Positions 10,690 through 24,100 of a DNA stretch of 64,000 bases are shown here, piece after piece. Source of the DNA: Viola odorata (lineage: Eukaryota > Streptophyta > Magnoliopsida > Malpighiales > Violaceae); the NCBI GenBank assembly GCA_963691705.1, contig OY829545.1, positions 11,845,444-11,909,443 on the forward strand. Reading direction: 5' to 3'. The position numbers and the translations under genes are program-made. Numbering within the stretch: the first letter of the stretch is position 1; each line of letters begins with the position of its first letter. Below the pieces are notes generated by a model that searched no databases, was not told where the DNA came from, and saw only the letters and a program-made list of their open reading frames with translations.

Positions 10690-12564
10690 AGTTGATGAAG
10701 AATTTGTCTAATTAAGAAATTATGTAAATGTTGATTGTTGGGTGCGGGGGATTATTTGGGACTGAACTAATCTATTATGGTAGGACTGAAGGCGACTTCT
10801 AAGTTAGTGAGTTAAGAGTCATAAGTACCTGGAAGTCAAGTAGGCGATTGATATAGTACTATAGATGATGTTCATGTATATAGTGTTTGAAAACTATCGA
10901 TAACCAATTTGTACTCGCTAATTTGTATTAAATTAACATTCTGTCATTTTTTTAGTTGTATATATTTTGACGCCATGTACTTGGACTAAAACTATTACAG
11001 GGGCTCTTTGACTCAGAATATATACATGGAAAGCCTATTCTTAACATCTGCAACGTTTGCATCCGCCATGTGCAATCTCATACCAGCAGTTATCTTCATC
11101 TTGGCCACTTGTCTTGGGTACGCACACGTAGATTTTTACGTCATTATTTCTTTTTATTTTGTAAATTCATAAATCTATATATTTGTTAGGATGGAGAAGT
11201 TGGGTCTAAGAACGGCGGCTGGAAAGGCAAAAGTAGTGGGGACTCTGGTGGGCGTTGGAGGGGCGATGATGCTAACATTCTACAAAGGTCCACAAATTAA
11301 CATCTGGTCAACCCATGTTGACCTCTTGAAGCATAGGGACGCAGGCCACGTGGCAGCATCTCATGGCAATATTAATGTATTGGGCTCCATATTGGCCGTC
11401 GCCAGCTGCTTCGGTTATGCTTCCTATCTAATTGCTCTGGTAACCTTTCTTTTTGTTTGGTTACACTTGCTAAATTGCTAATGCGCAAAAAAGTTTAATA
11501 GGTACAAGTAACAAAATGAGAAGGCCAAAATGTTATTTGTTCACTTATTGCAATGAAACCTTTTTTTGGGTTTTGTGAATGTTAGGCCAAAATGGCAGCA
11601 GCATACCCGTGTCCGTACTCATGCACAGCTTTGATGTCTATAATGGCGGCAGTCCAAGCCGTCGCCTATGCTCTGTGTGCGGAGAAGGATTGGGGTCAAT
11701 GGAGGCTAGGATTCGACATTAGGCTCCTCGCAGTGGCATATCTGGTATGTTGTACAATATGATCTGATCAGCATCCAATCCATCATCGTCTACCACATTA
11801 GAATTCTCATTCCTCATTTTATCATGGACCAAAATTATAATCTACTTTATAAAAAATTAAGAAATGCATACTAACCAGCTGTGTTATAATTTTTGTGCTT
11901 CTTTATTTTATTTTTTAATAATTTCATATATGAGTTGAGACTTGAGAGTTACTCCTGCGTGTGCAGGGGATTAGCATTTGTGTAATAGTGGCACTCAGCA
12001 CGTGGTGTGTCCGCGCTAGGGGTCCTGTATTTGTGTCCGCATTCAATCCCCTAACGTCGGTACTGGTTGCCTTGGCCGGGTCTTTGGTGCTCGAGGAGAT
12101 GCTACACCTTGGAAGGTACATTTTCCTAACTCAAAATAATAATAAAATAAAATACACTAGTTTAATTAGAGATTTCAGATTTAAAATTTAGGTATGCAAC
12201 TGCATTAAAATTTATGAGAGAAAGCTTGTCGTCTTTTCTTTCGGGGTCATGTCTAGCTCGAATCCAACTCTCAATGTAATTATCGGATATATGATGGTCT
12301 AGAAAGAAAAAAAAACACATTTAGTTTACAAATCTATCATTATAATTTGCCAATTACTACAGCATACTAGGAGCAACATCAATTGTTTGCGGGCTATACA
12401 CTGTACTTTGGGCCAAAAGCAAAGACACGAAGAAAATGTCTCCACCTACTTCTGTTTCAACTTTCAACCCAAGAAGGGCTGAATTGATTGGAATTACCGC
12501 CACAACTCCTCCAACCACAACAGATGGAGATTTTATGAGCAAGAAATTACATGGGAACACATAA
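9843..12564 (+). CDS. WAT1-related (nodulin MtN21/EamA-type) membrane transporter
   Basis: Seven exons (9843-10036, 10477-10539, 11001-11117, 11190-11439, 11586-11744, 11967-12115, 12363-12564) join without a frame break into 377 residues, typical for the family. The protein is a predicted ten-helix transporter built of two EamA repeats. Family marks are the N-terminal KPVLLMVVVQVVFAGVNVFGKLA, the motif EKLGLRTAAGKAKVVGTLVG opening the central part, and the FNPL...LEE segment of the second repeat in exon 6. Relatives move auxin, amino acids or other small molecules across the vacuolar or plasma membrane; which substrate applies here cannot be read from the sequence. Intron 2 holds a long (TA)n tract, and a broken copy of exons 6-7 follows the gene. 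The second exon has only 63 bases and was placed from splice sites and family similarity. Confidence 0.9.
10607..10685. repeat. (TA)n microsatellite in intron 2 of the WAT1-like gene
   Basis: About 38 uninterrupted TA units. Such a tract is likely to vary in length between individuals. Confidence 0.95.
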
Positions 12565-12979
12565 CCAAGAAAACATGTAATTATGGTATGCGTTGTAGGA
12601 CGAAGAAAGGTAAATGGTAGTATGATTTTTTGTGTTAATTTATACTATTGTGATATTCCAGCAATATACACAATACATAATATATAACTACTCCACATGA
12701 TTAAATAGAAATCGATCTTTTAAGCTTATCAGGAGGGTGAGATTGGCTATGATCAGGAAATAAGAGCAAATTAAGCTGGTGAATTGTATAATGTGGTAGC
12801 CTTGGTATAGAACTCAACTTGGTGGTTCTGGAAACTAAGCAGGTAGAGTTGGCTGTGAGCTTGGTCAAAGTATTGTTCTGCTCAATCAGCGTCAGTAAAT
12901 ACTTGGACACGTATGGAGAGCCTAAAATCAATAGTCCCATAAAGATATGAACTGGCACACCTCGTTGACGACAACGTAG
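12565..12979. other. Spacer with an unrecognised minus-strand reading frame
   Basis: Lies between the transporter gene and its broken exon copy. A minus-strand open frame at 12701-12958 (85 codons, contains YLLTLIEQNNTLTKL) shows no domain I know; its less AT-rich composition hints at an old coding fragment, but no function can be claimed. Confidence 0.35.
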
Positions 12980-13365
12980 ATGTCGCTACTGGTTGCCTTG
13001 GTCGGGTTTTTACTGCTGGATGAGTAACTACACCTTGGGGAAGGTAATATTTTTCTAAGTTAAAGAAATATAAATATAAAAATAAAAACTAAAAATACAC
13101 ATTCTTATCTCAGTCCGTATATAATTCTTTTTATCATTAATTAATTTGCTAATATTCACAGCATAATAGAAGCAACATTAATTGTATGCGGATTATACAC
13201 AGTACTATGGACCAAAAGCGAAAGACATGAAGAGAATCTCTTATTTACTTTTCAATGAAAAGTTTTCCACAAGGAGTTGAATTTATTGGAATTACTGTCA
13301 CAACCAACTCCTACAATCACCAACAACAAATGGAGATCTTATGGACGAAATGATAAAAGAAGAGT
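12980..13365 (+). pseudogene. Tandem relic of exons 6 and 7 of the WAT1-like gene
   Basis: 12980-13042 matches the end of exon 6 (CTACTGGTTGCCTTGG...CTACACCTTGG) but carries an in-frame TAA directly after the LDE codons. A shortened intron follows, and 13162-13365 matches exon 7 (GCAACATTAATTGTATGCGG..., GGAATTACTGTCACAAC...) with indels. It is a decayed piece of a tandem duplication; nothing upstream of exon 6 was kept. Confidence 0.85.
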
Positions 13366-13738
13366 AAAGGGCAGGGTTGATGACATTCACTACACGTACT
13401 CGATTTTTGGCGATAATTAAGCTATTGTTTCAACAAATTCTCAAAGTTAAGCATGTGAAACATGGGGGGAAAGAAATTGGTTTCTCGGACATGATAAGCA
13501 ATTCGGAACACAAAATCTTCATTCCAGAATGAAGTTACAAAAAGGAGAGAATTAAACCTAGAAGCTACATGCCGCAACAGAAGATGTTTTGCTCCCAAAA
13601 AATAACAAAAATGTAGAAAATACTCACCGCATTATAAATTATCTTGCACAAAACTGTTGTTCGTTCGACTCACACTACAAATCCAGTTAATTTCCCAACA
13701 GCATTGAAGCCTTGTTGTGTATACAAATTGAGTACATT
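13366..13738. other. Intergenic stretch
   Basis: 3' flanks of the WAT1 relic (+) and of MRT4 (-). No gene recognised. Confidence 0.6.
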
Positions 13739-16408
13739 TCAGGATGATTCTACGTCTGAATCGAGCCCCTCGATATAAAGCTCAAAATCCTCCGGACTCC
13801 ATCTGCAAATTAACTGAAGACGGAAAGTGGCCATCTGGATCCCTAACAATCGCTGAAAGTAGGTAATAATAATAAACCAGTTAGATAACACTTCTCTAAG
13901 CGAAAACAAGAAAACTGTGGAAGCAGAGAGAATCAGATGAAATGACAATTCAGCAAAAAATTGATGAGTGGTAACTGCTCATGATATTAAGAACAGCAGC
14001 CACATTTAAGATGCTAAGTATCAAAACTCGCATTAGTATCAAGCCAAGAAAGCTTATGGTCAAAGGGGGAAGGGTAGCAACAGTTCTATAAAAATTATGA
14101 GCAAAAAATTGATGCAAAAGGCAAAAGGCTTTAGCACTGAAACAATTCCTGTCTCATACAGTAGGATTGGTGCCTAATTGCATTAAATTGGCAACACATC
14201 TTGGTAGAGAAAAATTGTTCAACCATCACTAAAACACAGAATGCACACAGCACTTTTAGCTACTTCTCAAGGTAAAAGAACATGCGACTAACCAGTATGC
14301 GAGCTGACTCAGGTGACAAAGGCTTTCCCTCTTCACAGACCACAAAATCTGAAACAAGCTCCACGACACCTGAAAAACATGATCAAAATGAAAATAGAAT
14401 CTCAATTCTTCAAGTATAACGCATGCATTCCACATAAAAGAGATGTGCATGGTTGTATATGCATGCAACATGCACACAAGGGAAAGCAAAGAGCAGAAAG
14501 CAGCTACGAACCTTTGTTCAGCCGAACTGGCATGCTTTGCTTGCGTAGAAAGGGCTCCATTTCATGGGTAAACTGCTCCAGCGGACCTTCCTTAAGTTCC
14601 ACCTGAAACACCCCCACAAAACAAATGTCAAATATATGAACACAGAACACTGTGGTTGCAGAGCAGCATATATGGATAACCCAACCCAATGTGAAGACAC
14701 ATTATTTGGCTATTTTTATAGAGCATTAGAACAGTCTGTGGCCAGAACACGTGTTTCAGATCTTCAATTACTTATTAAACTAATTAATCACGCAATCCAA
14801 TAAGATTATGATTGCTCAAAAACAAGAAAGCCATTTCTACTGAAATATGCAAGCCCAAGCAGACCTTTTCTGTTGCGCTGCTTCCTGTTTTAGCAAAGCC
14901 AATTCCTTCATACTCTCTGAATAACCTGCAAAGTACCCAAGAAAACAGACATAAAAATCAGCTGTTTGTATCTGGGACAGCGATGCAGCCAAGAAGTTGC
15001 TTTAATTCTCAACATTTCCACCTTAATCGTTAAGATCCCACAGAAGAGCAAGCAGCAATACACTTCTAGATATTAGAGTGTTAATATCTGGTATAAGTAG
15101 TTGACTATTTAAAACATCAAGCTCCAGAAAAAAAACATTTGTATGGACCTAAGCTTTAGGCTACATGCATTTGCAAAAGCTTGTCTACTACTTCACATTA
15201 AAAATAACAAAATTTCACAAGCAATCATTAATTTGTAAGACATCAATATAACTACACCAAATTCATAAATAAAACAAAAAGAATAAAACGATGCATCAAG
15301 TTCCTTAAATTTACTGATCATAATTTTTTTTATAAAAAGTAACTAATATTTATGGGGTGCATTCCAGAGATAATGGCACATTAGCTTTGATAGAGCACGT
15401 AATACTTCCAGTAACACATGATATGAAAGGATAAACGATGGAAAATTTAGAACACAGAACCTAAGTGATGCAGTACCAGAGCTTAGAGTTGTTTTCTGCA
15501 ATTAGGAATTATGACAATTTCTCCACTTTCCTAGAAGCTAATGGCTAATTGGGAACCAGTAGTTTGTATAAAATAGACAGGTTACCTTTCAACTTCTTCT
15601 TTTGGCAGGTTTGTAAAACAAAGTCCACCAGTTGCACGCAGAAGCTGAGACAATTTAAACAAAAAGGTAAAGGACAGGTCTTTGGAAACAAAAAGATAGA
15701 AAAGTTATTGGCTGCATAGCCTACCTTGGAAAGTTTGTGGAGACCTGGTCTGATCTCATCAGCAGCAGATCGGCCTAGAGCAACCTGCATGACTTTATTT
15801 GGCCCGAGGAAGAACCTGAAATAATCAGAACAACAAAACCACCAATGAATCATATTGCAAAGTTACAACTTGAAGCTTAAAGTTAGTGGTAAATGTAATT
15901 AAAGAGCTGAAGTTTTCTAGACCGAATAGTTTCTACAATAAACTATCAGTTTGGATACATAAACTATTTCTACTAATGATTTTACTGTCACGATTTCATA
16001 GTTTCTAACATTAGGATTAAGTTCAGACCATTGATTCCACCCGAAGAAGAAAAAAAGATCAAAGCTTTTTACCTGCTGGTTGCTTTGAACTGCTCTCTAA
16101 GCTCCTTGAACTTGGAATTTCTCATGTTCACGAAAGAAAATGCATACACAGAACTATACTTCTCCGCAGCCTCTCTTATCATAGTCACTAGATTCTCTTT
16201 ATGTTCCTTACCTTTCTTCTTTGTTTTCGATAAGGTAACTGCGTATCACATAAAAGAACAAAAAACAAACTCCATGAAGTACTGGGCACCAAAAATCTCT
16301 TTTCATTTCATCTAATTAAACAACCCAGAGAAAAAGGAATTGAAATACAAAAGTGAGCAAGCAAGGAGGACAAAGGAGACCTGGCCTGTTACGCTTAGAC
16401 TTTGGCAT
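13739..16408 (-). CDS. MRT4: mRNA turnover protein 4 homologue, 60S ribosome assembly factor
   Basis: Eight exons on the minus strand (16381-16408, 16073-16238, 15725-15815, 15586-15644, 14865-14925, 14512-14602, 14293-14369, 13739-13852) join in frame into 228 residues. The protein starts MPKSKRNRP and contains FFLGPNKVMQVALGRSA, GLCFTNLPKEEVE, EGPLEQFTHEMEPFLRKQ and ICRWSPEDFELY, all hallmarks of MRT4, a paralogue of ribosomal stalk protein P0. In the nucleolus MRT4 occupies the P0 site on pre-60S particles and is later exchanged for P0. All exon joins agree with GT-AG sites and phases, no stop interrupts, and the length equals that of other plant homologues. It is divergent from the separase gene, with start codons 1.7 kb apart. 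Confidence 0.95.
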
Positions 16409-18142
16409 CTTTGATGACTAAACTGGAAAACCCTTCTGCTGTGATTTCTTTGATAGGCTTCAGAGGGGGGAAATAAAGATATTTCCAAAACCCTAATTAG
16501 CTCTCCGCCTAATAAGAGAAAAACCCTAGTTAGCTTCGAGTGGCCGAGGCCCGAGGATGTGTATACCGTGGGCCTAGATTTTATTTTGGTGTCAATGTCT
16601 GTCTAGGCTAATGGGCTTTAATACCTCAAATCTAATCTTATTGATAAAAAATTATATTCATACTCACAAACCACAATATATATACTCTTGACCTTCCGGC
16701 ACCGACCTGACGTCAGCCCCTATGTATATACTCTTATGTCTTTGCGGAGATCTTTTGAGAATTTTGACGAATATAGAAATTAAATTAATTATTAAAGGTT
16801 TGATTTTTTTTATGAATATAAGGATTAATTAATTATGTAGGAGTTTGATGAAAAGTGGGATTAAATTAATCGTTAAGGGGTTTTATTGAAGTTTTTTTAC
16901 GAATATGAGTTTAATTGGAAATATTTTATAAACTAAGGGACTAAATTAATAAACAATTATATTTTTAAAGAAAAAAAATAGAAGCGCTAACATCAACTAT
17001 CATCATTCTATTTCATATGTATAATATATTAAATTATGTTTGTTATAAAATTAGGTAACATAATCATAGTTTTTCAATTTTAAATCAATAGAGAAATTAT
17101 GTTTCTACCCGTAAAGGTAAGATCAATTTGGCAATTTTAAGCACGAAACTTGATTCATCGTTCACATTTGATTTTATAAAAAATACTAGAAAGAGTAATT
17201 ACAGAGGGTTTACTTTGACCAAATATACAAACATAGGAAGAATATGAGTTTCCATAAATGTAGTGTTCTATTGAAATTCTTTTACAAATATGGAGACTAA
17301 ATTAATCATGTTTACGAACACATAAACTAAATTAATCAATACAAATACGGAAAGAAATATGAGATTAAAAAAATGTAGAGTCCAATTGAAAAAAAATTAC
17401 GTACATGGGGACTAAAATAATTAGACTAAAAATCTTTTATGAATATAGGGAGTAAACTAATAACGAACATAGTGAAATGAGGAAAGGGAGAAATATAAGA
17501 TATGTGAGATACATGAAAATTAATTCATTTCTTATTTTAGACATAATAACGAACATACAAAATAAGAGTAAAGAGAATTTGAGAAAGAAGAAGATACAAA
17601 ATTTAGCATGACTTGAGAAAATAGAATAAGAGATGTTCACATTAGTTTTTTTTTTACTAATATAAAATAAATTTAATGTTTCTTTTAAAAAAACATAAAA
17701 TAACTAAATGGTGGTATAAACATTTCTACATTTATTAATACTCATCGATTGGAATTATAATTTAATGCATCTAATTAAGAAAATATATTAAAATATTTAT
17801 TTTGGATTATACTTGTAGGGAGTTCTTTAAGAAAATAATATTAAAATAAAATTAATTATCTCTTAAGAAAAATCTTAATAACTAAAAATTAAACAAGGCT
17901 ATTTTCTTTTTCACATATAAGAAGACTAACTATTTATGTTTTTGGTCCAAAGGAGTTTTGAAAAGGTAAAAAATGGTTCTTAGCTAAAAGGTTTTCAATG
18001 TTTCCCCCCTGCGACTGCCCTTGCCAAACTTTAAGCCAGTCCCTGTATGTAACGCCTACCATTTTCCCGCTCATATAAACCTAAACCCTTCTCCCACCCC
18101 ACCGTTCTCAGTTCACAAGTCACACTCTCATTTCGCTCGGCA
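16409..18142. other. Intergenic region between divergent MRT4 and separase genes
   Basis: The left part holds the MRT4 promoter and leader, the right end the separase 5' leader. 16700-17640 is AT-rich with many degenerate copies of a motif like GAATATAGGGACTAAATTAATTA, probably relics of an old repeat. No gene seen. Confidence 0.6.
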
Positions 18143-21100
18143 ATGGCGTCCCTATCGGAACCTGAATCCCTCCTCATCGCCCACCTCGAAAACGCTTCCA
18201 CTTCTGGTTCCGATTCCGGTTCCGATTCCGGTTCCACGCTACTTCTCTCTCTTTTCCGTTCTCATCTGGACCCTTTCAACTCCCTCCTCACCGCAAACCC
18301 CCAAAGTACCCAAAATAACCTCACCCGCTCTCTCGCCAAACAATTCCTCCCCTTCCTCAACCGCTCCCTCTCCGTCTTACCCAAACGCCTCTCAGATCCC
18401 CAATTCCTGCAATCTAACGCCAATGGTAACGCAAGTCCTTCCAAATCTGCCCTTGAGTTGTTCGATATTTACCGCCACTGCTTGAACTGCTTGGAATTAG
18501 TGTCGTCCCAGCTGTCGTGCAAGCCGTGGACGGTGCATATGCAACGGGTGAGGCTAGTGCATTGCTTAGATGCGTGCGGGCATTATAAGGAAGCGGAATG
18601 TGAAGGGTATCGGATATTGCAAAACATCAAGGGTTTGAATTTGGGAGGAGAGATGAAGAAGACAAAAAGGAAGAAAGTCCACGATGAAGAGAATTTGGGG
18701 TATCTGCCGCAACCAATGGAAAATGTAGATGGAGAGCTTGCACGATTAGTGGTGGAAGTTGTTCATGCAATTGTGAGGTGCTTGGCATTAAGAGGAAGTA
18801 AGGATGGTGGAGACTACAATAAGGTTATGGGATTGGTTAAGGAAGTCAGACCCTGGTTCAGGTACTTGATTATGCTTGATTATTAGTTAATCGGGATGAT
18901 GGGACAAACTTTAATAAGTTACCAATGAATAACCAACCATCATTTTTTTTTGTAATGTAAAACGTAGTTGTGTGATAGTTACTGGTCGGTGTAGTTACTT
19001 GCGCTACTGTGGGTGTGCTGTTGATTGCTATATGTGATTGACCTGTATGTCAGGATGTTAGATGCAGATGCACATGAGAGGTTGCACAAGATGTTTGTGA
19101 CATACTTAGGCAAGTGTCTACTGTTTTTGGCTGGAGAGCTAATGAGTTTTGATGGGGATATTGTGCATGCATTCTGTGCCATGACTTTGGATGAGTATGC
19201 AAAATTGTCAATGAAAGATCAATTGTATAAGGTAATCTATGTCCTCATTGGTTATTAGCAAATATGTTTGTGGGTTAGTATTTATGTACTTTTACTTATT
19301 TACTCATTTAATTAAATGTTTTCATTGCAGTTTGCTCGTCGTATTTGTTCCTCTCTGTTCTTGCTTCAGTGTGACCGACCTTCTATGGTTACTGACATGC
19401 TGATATGTGTTTTGGATTTCCTTGCGCGAAGATGCAAGGTATATGAATAAGTCAGACAGATTTCCTTATAGGTCATTAATTTTGTGTTTGTTAAGTGCAA
19501 AGGCACTCACACCACTTTTTATTTGATATCTTTTCTTTTCATTGTCTGTTCTTGTAGAACCATGTAAATGTTTGAAAAAGTTCCTCCAAGTAGGAAGTTT
19601 TTTCTCATTTAATATGCAGAATGGTCTCTGTGTACTTCTCCATGAGTTGGGAGAATTTAATATTTTAAAGCACAGGGTCAAATGCTCTGATGTAGCTTGT
19701 ACAATCCTTTTCCTTTGTTTCTGGTGGATTTGTTCCATAAGAATGATGCTGTTTTCGGTTACCTTTTGCTTACTGGTCAGTCGAGAAATGACAACACCTT
19801 TTTGTTGTGTTTCAATAGTAATGAAGGTTTGTACATGATATTTTGAGCTAAGTTGTCTACATTATGCTTGCTTGGCCTTTTTCATATTCCAATTATGAAA
19901 GACGTGCTGAAAGGGCAAAATATAAACTGTTGTGAAGCAGGAAAGAATGCTCAGTAGGATTATTTAACTCTATTTAAGAATACAAATAATTGTGTAACAT
20001 GGGAGTTGTTTATTCTATGGTTTTGCTATTGAATTGATTTTTTTTACTGGATATTCTTTTTTTGTGGTTTTACTTGACCCATGCGTCATTGCTCTAGACT
20101 TCTTTGCAGTAGTTTCTGGGATTAGGTTTGATGCATGCTAATCTGGAAGGTCATCTTATAAAGAAAATGATTCAACTGTGGGTTTTATTTGTTTTGGAGA
20201 TGTTACTGAGTAAATTGTTTTTCTGGCAGGATGAAGCGGAAGAATTTGTTGAATTTCTCTCCTACTGTGCCAGCAAATGTCAAACTGCATGTACATATAT
20301 TTGTGTTACTATTGGAGAACATTTTAATGTCTTAGCTGGTGATTTCTGTCAGGTAACTTGTCTGGGCTCTTATACTGACACGTATAACATCTTTAGTTCC
20401 CCATCAAGACGATGATCTTACATTTACCTCTCTTTCTAGGTTTCGACACCAATGGACTTGATTCTCAGACTTTATGCTACTGGACTGTCCTTTAGAGAAT
20501 TTGTTATGAAATCCAGGGATAGTGATGTTGCACCTTCCGAACGTGCACAACAGGAGCTTGCGTGTAGTATCTGCCTGGATGAAGTTACAGTTTCCAAGTT
20601 TGGACATGTGCTTGCTTCAACGCGAAGTTACTTTTTTTGTAGTTGCAAAGTGAATGGTGTTTCGTGTGGTGTGAAGTGCAACGGTGCCCCCAATCACACG
20701 TGTTCACAGTTAGGTTTTCATTCCAAAACCTCTACAACTCTCACACGAAAAAGTACAGAGGTTTATCATCTGGTTTACTTGAAGGCATTGAAGTTCCTTT
20801 GTGAGCCTCTTGCTGAAGTAGTGAACACTCAGAAAAAAAAATTTGTTTCCGAGAATGGTGCTTCTTCTGCTCCCACAGTCCTGCGTAGTATCCTTGAAGC
20901 ATTTCTCCAATTTTGTGACATTTCCCTAGAATTTCACAGGTAATCACTGTCTGGTAGAGAAATCCAGTGGCCATTGTAACAAATAGGAATCAGAAGTGCA
21001 TTTGCCACCCAAATATCTTTGGTTGGGAGAGATATTATTACTCTTAGGTTTTTTTTATTTTTTTTATTTTTTAATATGCTCCCTCTCTTTACGGGATTTT

Positions 21101-24100
21101 GTTTATACTGGATACAACAATATGGAAATCCTTGCTCTAGAGTAGAAACAGTCAACTGAAGTTACTGAACTTATTATGAGGCCCGGTTATGGACTGAAAC
21201 ATGACCATCTAGATAAATATCCGCTGATAAGTGTTTAGCATTCTTTAAAATTCTGCTTCTGTATGGTTACAGCACTACGTCTGACAGAGCTGGATTTGAT
21301 GAAAGCAAGATGATTACAAGTGTAGCCGTTGCTGCCTTTATTCTCTCAATCAGAATAAATGATAAACTGCAGGTTGTCATTTTTAAATAGGAATATAAAA
21401 AAATCAAACAACAATTCTTGATTTTTCCATCTTTCAGAATGTTGTTGTCTTTCTAACGTAAGTTATACTAATGTTGTTGTCCTTTCTGATTTCAGGAGAC
21501 AGTATATTTAATTATTGAGTATATCATTGCCAGCAAATGGATTCAACCTCAGGGTCTCAAGTATATATTTGCGTCTCTTTACAATGTCGGTGTGCTTTTG
21601 TACAAGAATAATGAAGCAAGCAAGGTATTTCACTTACCCTAGAAAGATGTGGTTTTTAGTGTGCAAAGCATTTGATGCTAACACAAGAGCTATGTCTGCG
21701 TTAGATATTCAAGATGTCCATCTTTTTTGGAGAGAGAGTGCATTCATAATTTTTTTTCATTCCAATTTATTTGCCTTATTCTAACAAGTACATTTCTGTG
21801 ATTCTGTCTGCTTTGAATTTCATTTTTAAGAAAGGTATCTAGGATGGAAGATTCTGACTTATTAGCTTTATTAAAGAAGGTTTTATGCTCTTTTAAGGTG
21901 CTTAGTCCTGGATGATGCTTTTGTTGCAGTTTCACAAATTAATTGCAATTTTCCCATCAAGGCGTATTCGTAACTGTCCAGTATCTACATGTGTTTCACA
22001 TCTACTAATTCTAGATTTTTAGATATGAATAGGCGCAGAGTACTTATAAAGTCCACCGTGGATGCTTTTTAAAAGTTATTTATATAGAAATGAGTATTTT
22101 CTCAAATTAGCCGTTGCAAGAGTCAATCTTTGACAAAAATACTTCTGCACTTTTCTGCAAAAAGATACTGCAAGCAAAATGCTTGAATATACTGAGGTCG
22201 CAATACAGGTTTGATATTGTTGCTAAAGATAATGTTTTGATGGATACAAGTCATCAAACTGTATCATTTTAAATGTTCAACTCGTGCTTACCTACATCAC
22301 GAAGATATCATGTTTTCAGTTTTTCCTTAGTTTTTCTTTATACTCATGGACATAAAATTAATAATATTGTTTTATTTTCCAGAATATCACTTTGGGAAAG
22401 AAGGAAAAGCATTCTTTTACTAATTAATGCTTTGCATTTAGAGCCTGAGGTTTTTGTTACTATATTTACAGGCTTCAAAGGCGTTGAAATTGTCTTGCAA
22501 AGCATCATGGAGTTGTGTTAGACTTCTTTGTCAGATGCTCAAGCATATGCCCAATGAGATTGGTGGTGATCTTTCAGAAACTGCCATTATGGATTTTGTT
22601 GGTGAAGCATGTACACGAACTGCTTTTCTTTTGGACGTTCTTTATCAGTGTGACAGTACAGAGGTGAACAAGATAACTGTGACCAGTCTTGAAAATTGGT
22701 CTTTTGTAGAGGATTTGGTAGGAAGGTTACCAGGTCCAATGCCTTTGGTGAAACAGTGGGTAAAGGTAACATCTGAAAGGCCCTACCTATCCTCACTATT
22801 ATTTTGCTAGCTTTGACTTTCTGAATGTTACATAATTTCCAGATAGGGTGTAAGCTTAATAAGACGGAGGGGAGCAATTATGCTCCGACCTTGCATTGTT
22901 TACTATCTTCAGGGAGTACATCAAAGAAAGCAATTGGCAAAATTTTATACGAGGTTTGGCACTTGTAGTTTTCCCATTTATGGATAGTATTTATGTAGAT
23001 TACTTTTAGAACTGACTTTTCTCTTAAAATTTTCTTTTTATTCCCAAAAATTTCCAGGAGCTTCTTGCCTATGAAGAAATGGATACTGTGTACCCAGAAT
23101 TGTGTCGGAGAATGGAAACGAAAATTGTAAATATCCTCTTGGAAGAGGTGTATTTGACACAGGACAGTTGTTTTGACTTTGAGAGATCAAGAATTTTGAT
23201 TAGGAAAGGGCGGCCCTTAAGGCCATGTGGGCTTGAAGGTCTGACAAACTGCATTCAGTATTTGTCAGAAGCAATATCTATAATTGTGAGTTATTCAGTC
23301 TCACTCCTTTTATCTGTTTTGGACCTGTTATTGTGATTTAACATTTATCAAACTGGTTTGCTCTACATGTTGGCTATATAATTTACTTAAGATGGTTGCT
23401 GAAACAGAAGAATAAATTATGTGGCCGTGGAGCTCGAGACTATCATCAACTAGCTGTGGCTTATTCCTTACGTGCACTATGTACCCAGGAAGCTGAACCA
23501 GACTCAAAGGTGTTAGTCGTAAAAGTCTAGTCTCCTGGATAGACTATTTATTCTTTAAGGGTTTCGTGTGTTAAAATAAATACAACTGGTTCTAGTTTGA
23601 GTTGGCGATTAGAATGTATATGGATAGAACTTATAATGGGGTCGTATGCTATCTTATTAGTAACTTTGGAGATTTCTGCTACTAATTGTTTGCTTGATTT
23701 TGCTTGGAAGCAGAAAGTGTATGAAGATATCGAAAGTGCTATAAATCTATGGTTGAGCATTCCAATTCCTGATTGTGGAGTTGCATTCGATGACTGTAGT
23801 GAACTGCCTGACTCTGCACTGTTACTGTTGTATAACATAGTTGATTTATTATCGATGAAGGTAAGCTTGAGTGGATGCTTTTGATTTTAAATACTGACTT
23901 GTTTTTAGCATATTTATGTTTTTTTTTTCTCCTACCCTTTTTGTCCATAGGGCTCCGCGGAATTTCGCTGGCACATATTTAAGCTGATGATTAGTTTGTT
24001 TAAATGGAAGAATGTACGACTGGAGAAGTGCTTGTCCTTACTTTGGGATAGTAGGAGGCTTAGTCATGCACTTTGTGTTTCACCTATAGTTGATGAATTT

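Noticed and set aside
12790..12850. tRNA gene candidate (GGTAGCCTTGGTATAG)
   Set aside because: No matching acceptor stem or T-loop downstream.
19542..19838. Separate genes within separase introns
   Set aside because: Such frames lack family similarity and span clear splice sites; the exons on both sides join in phase without them.
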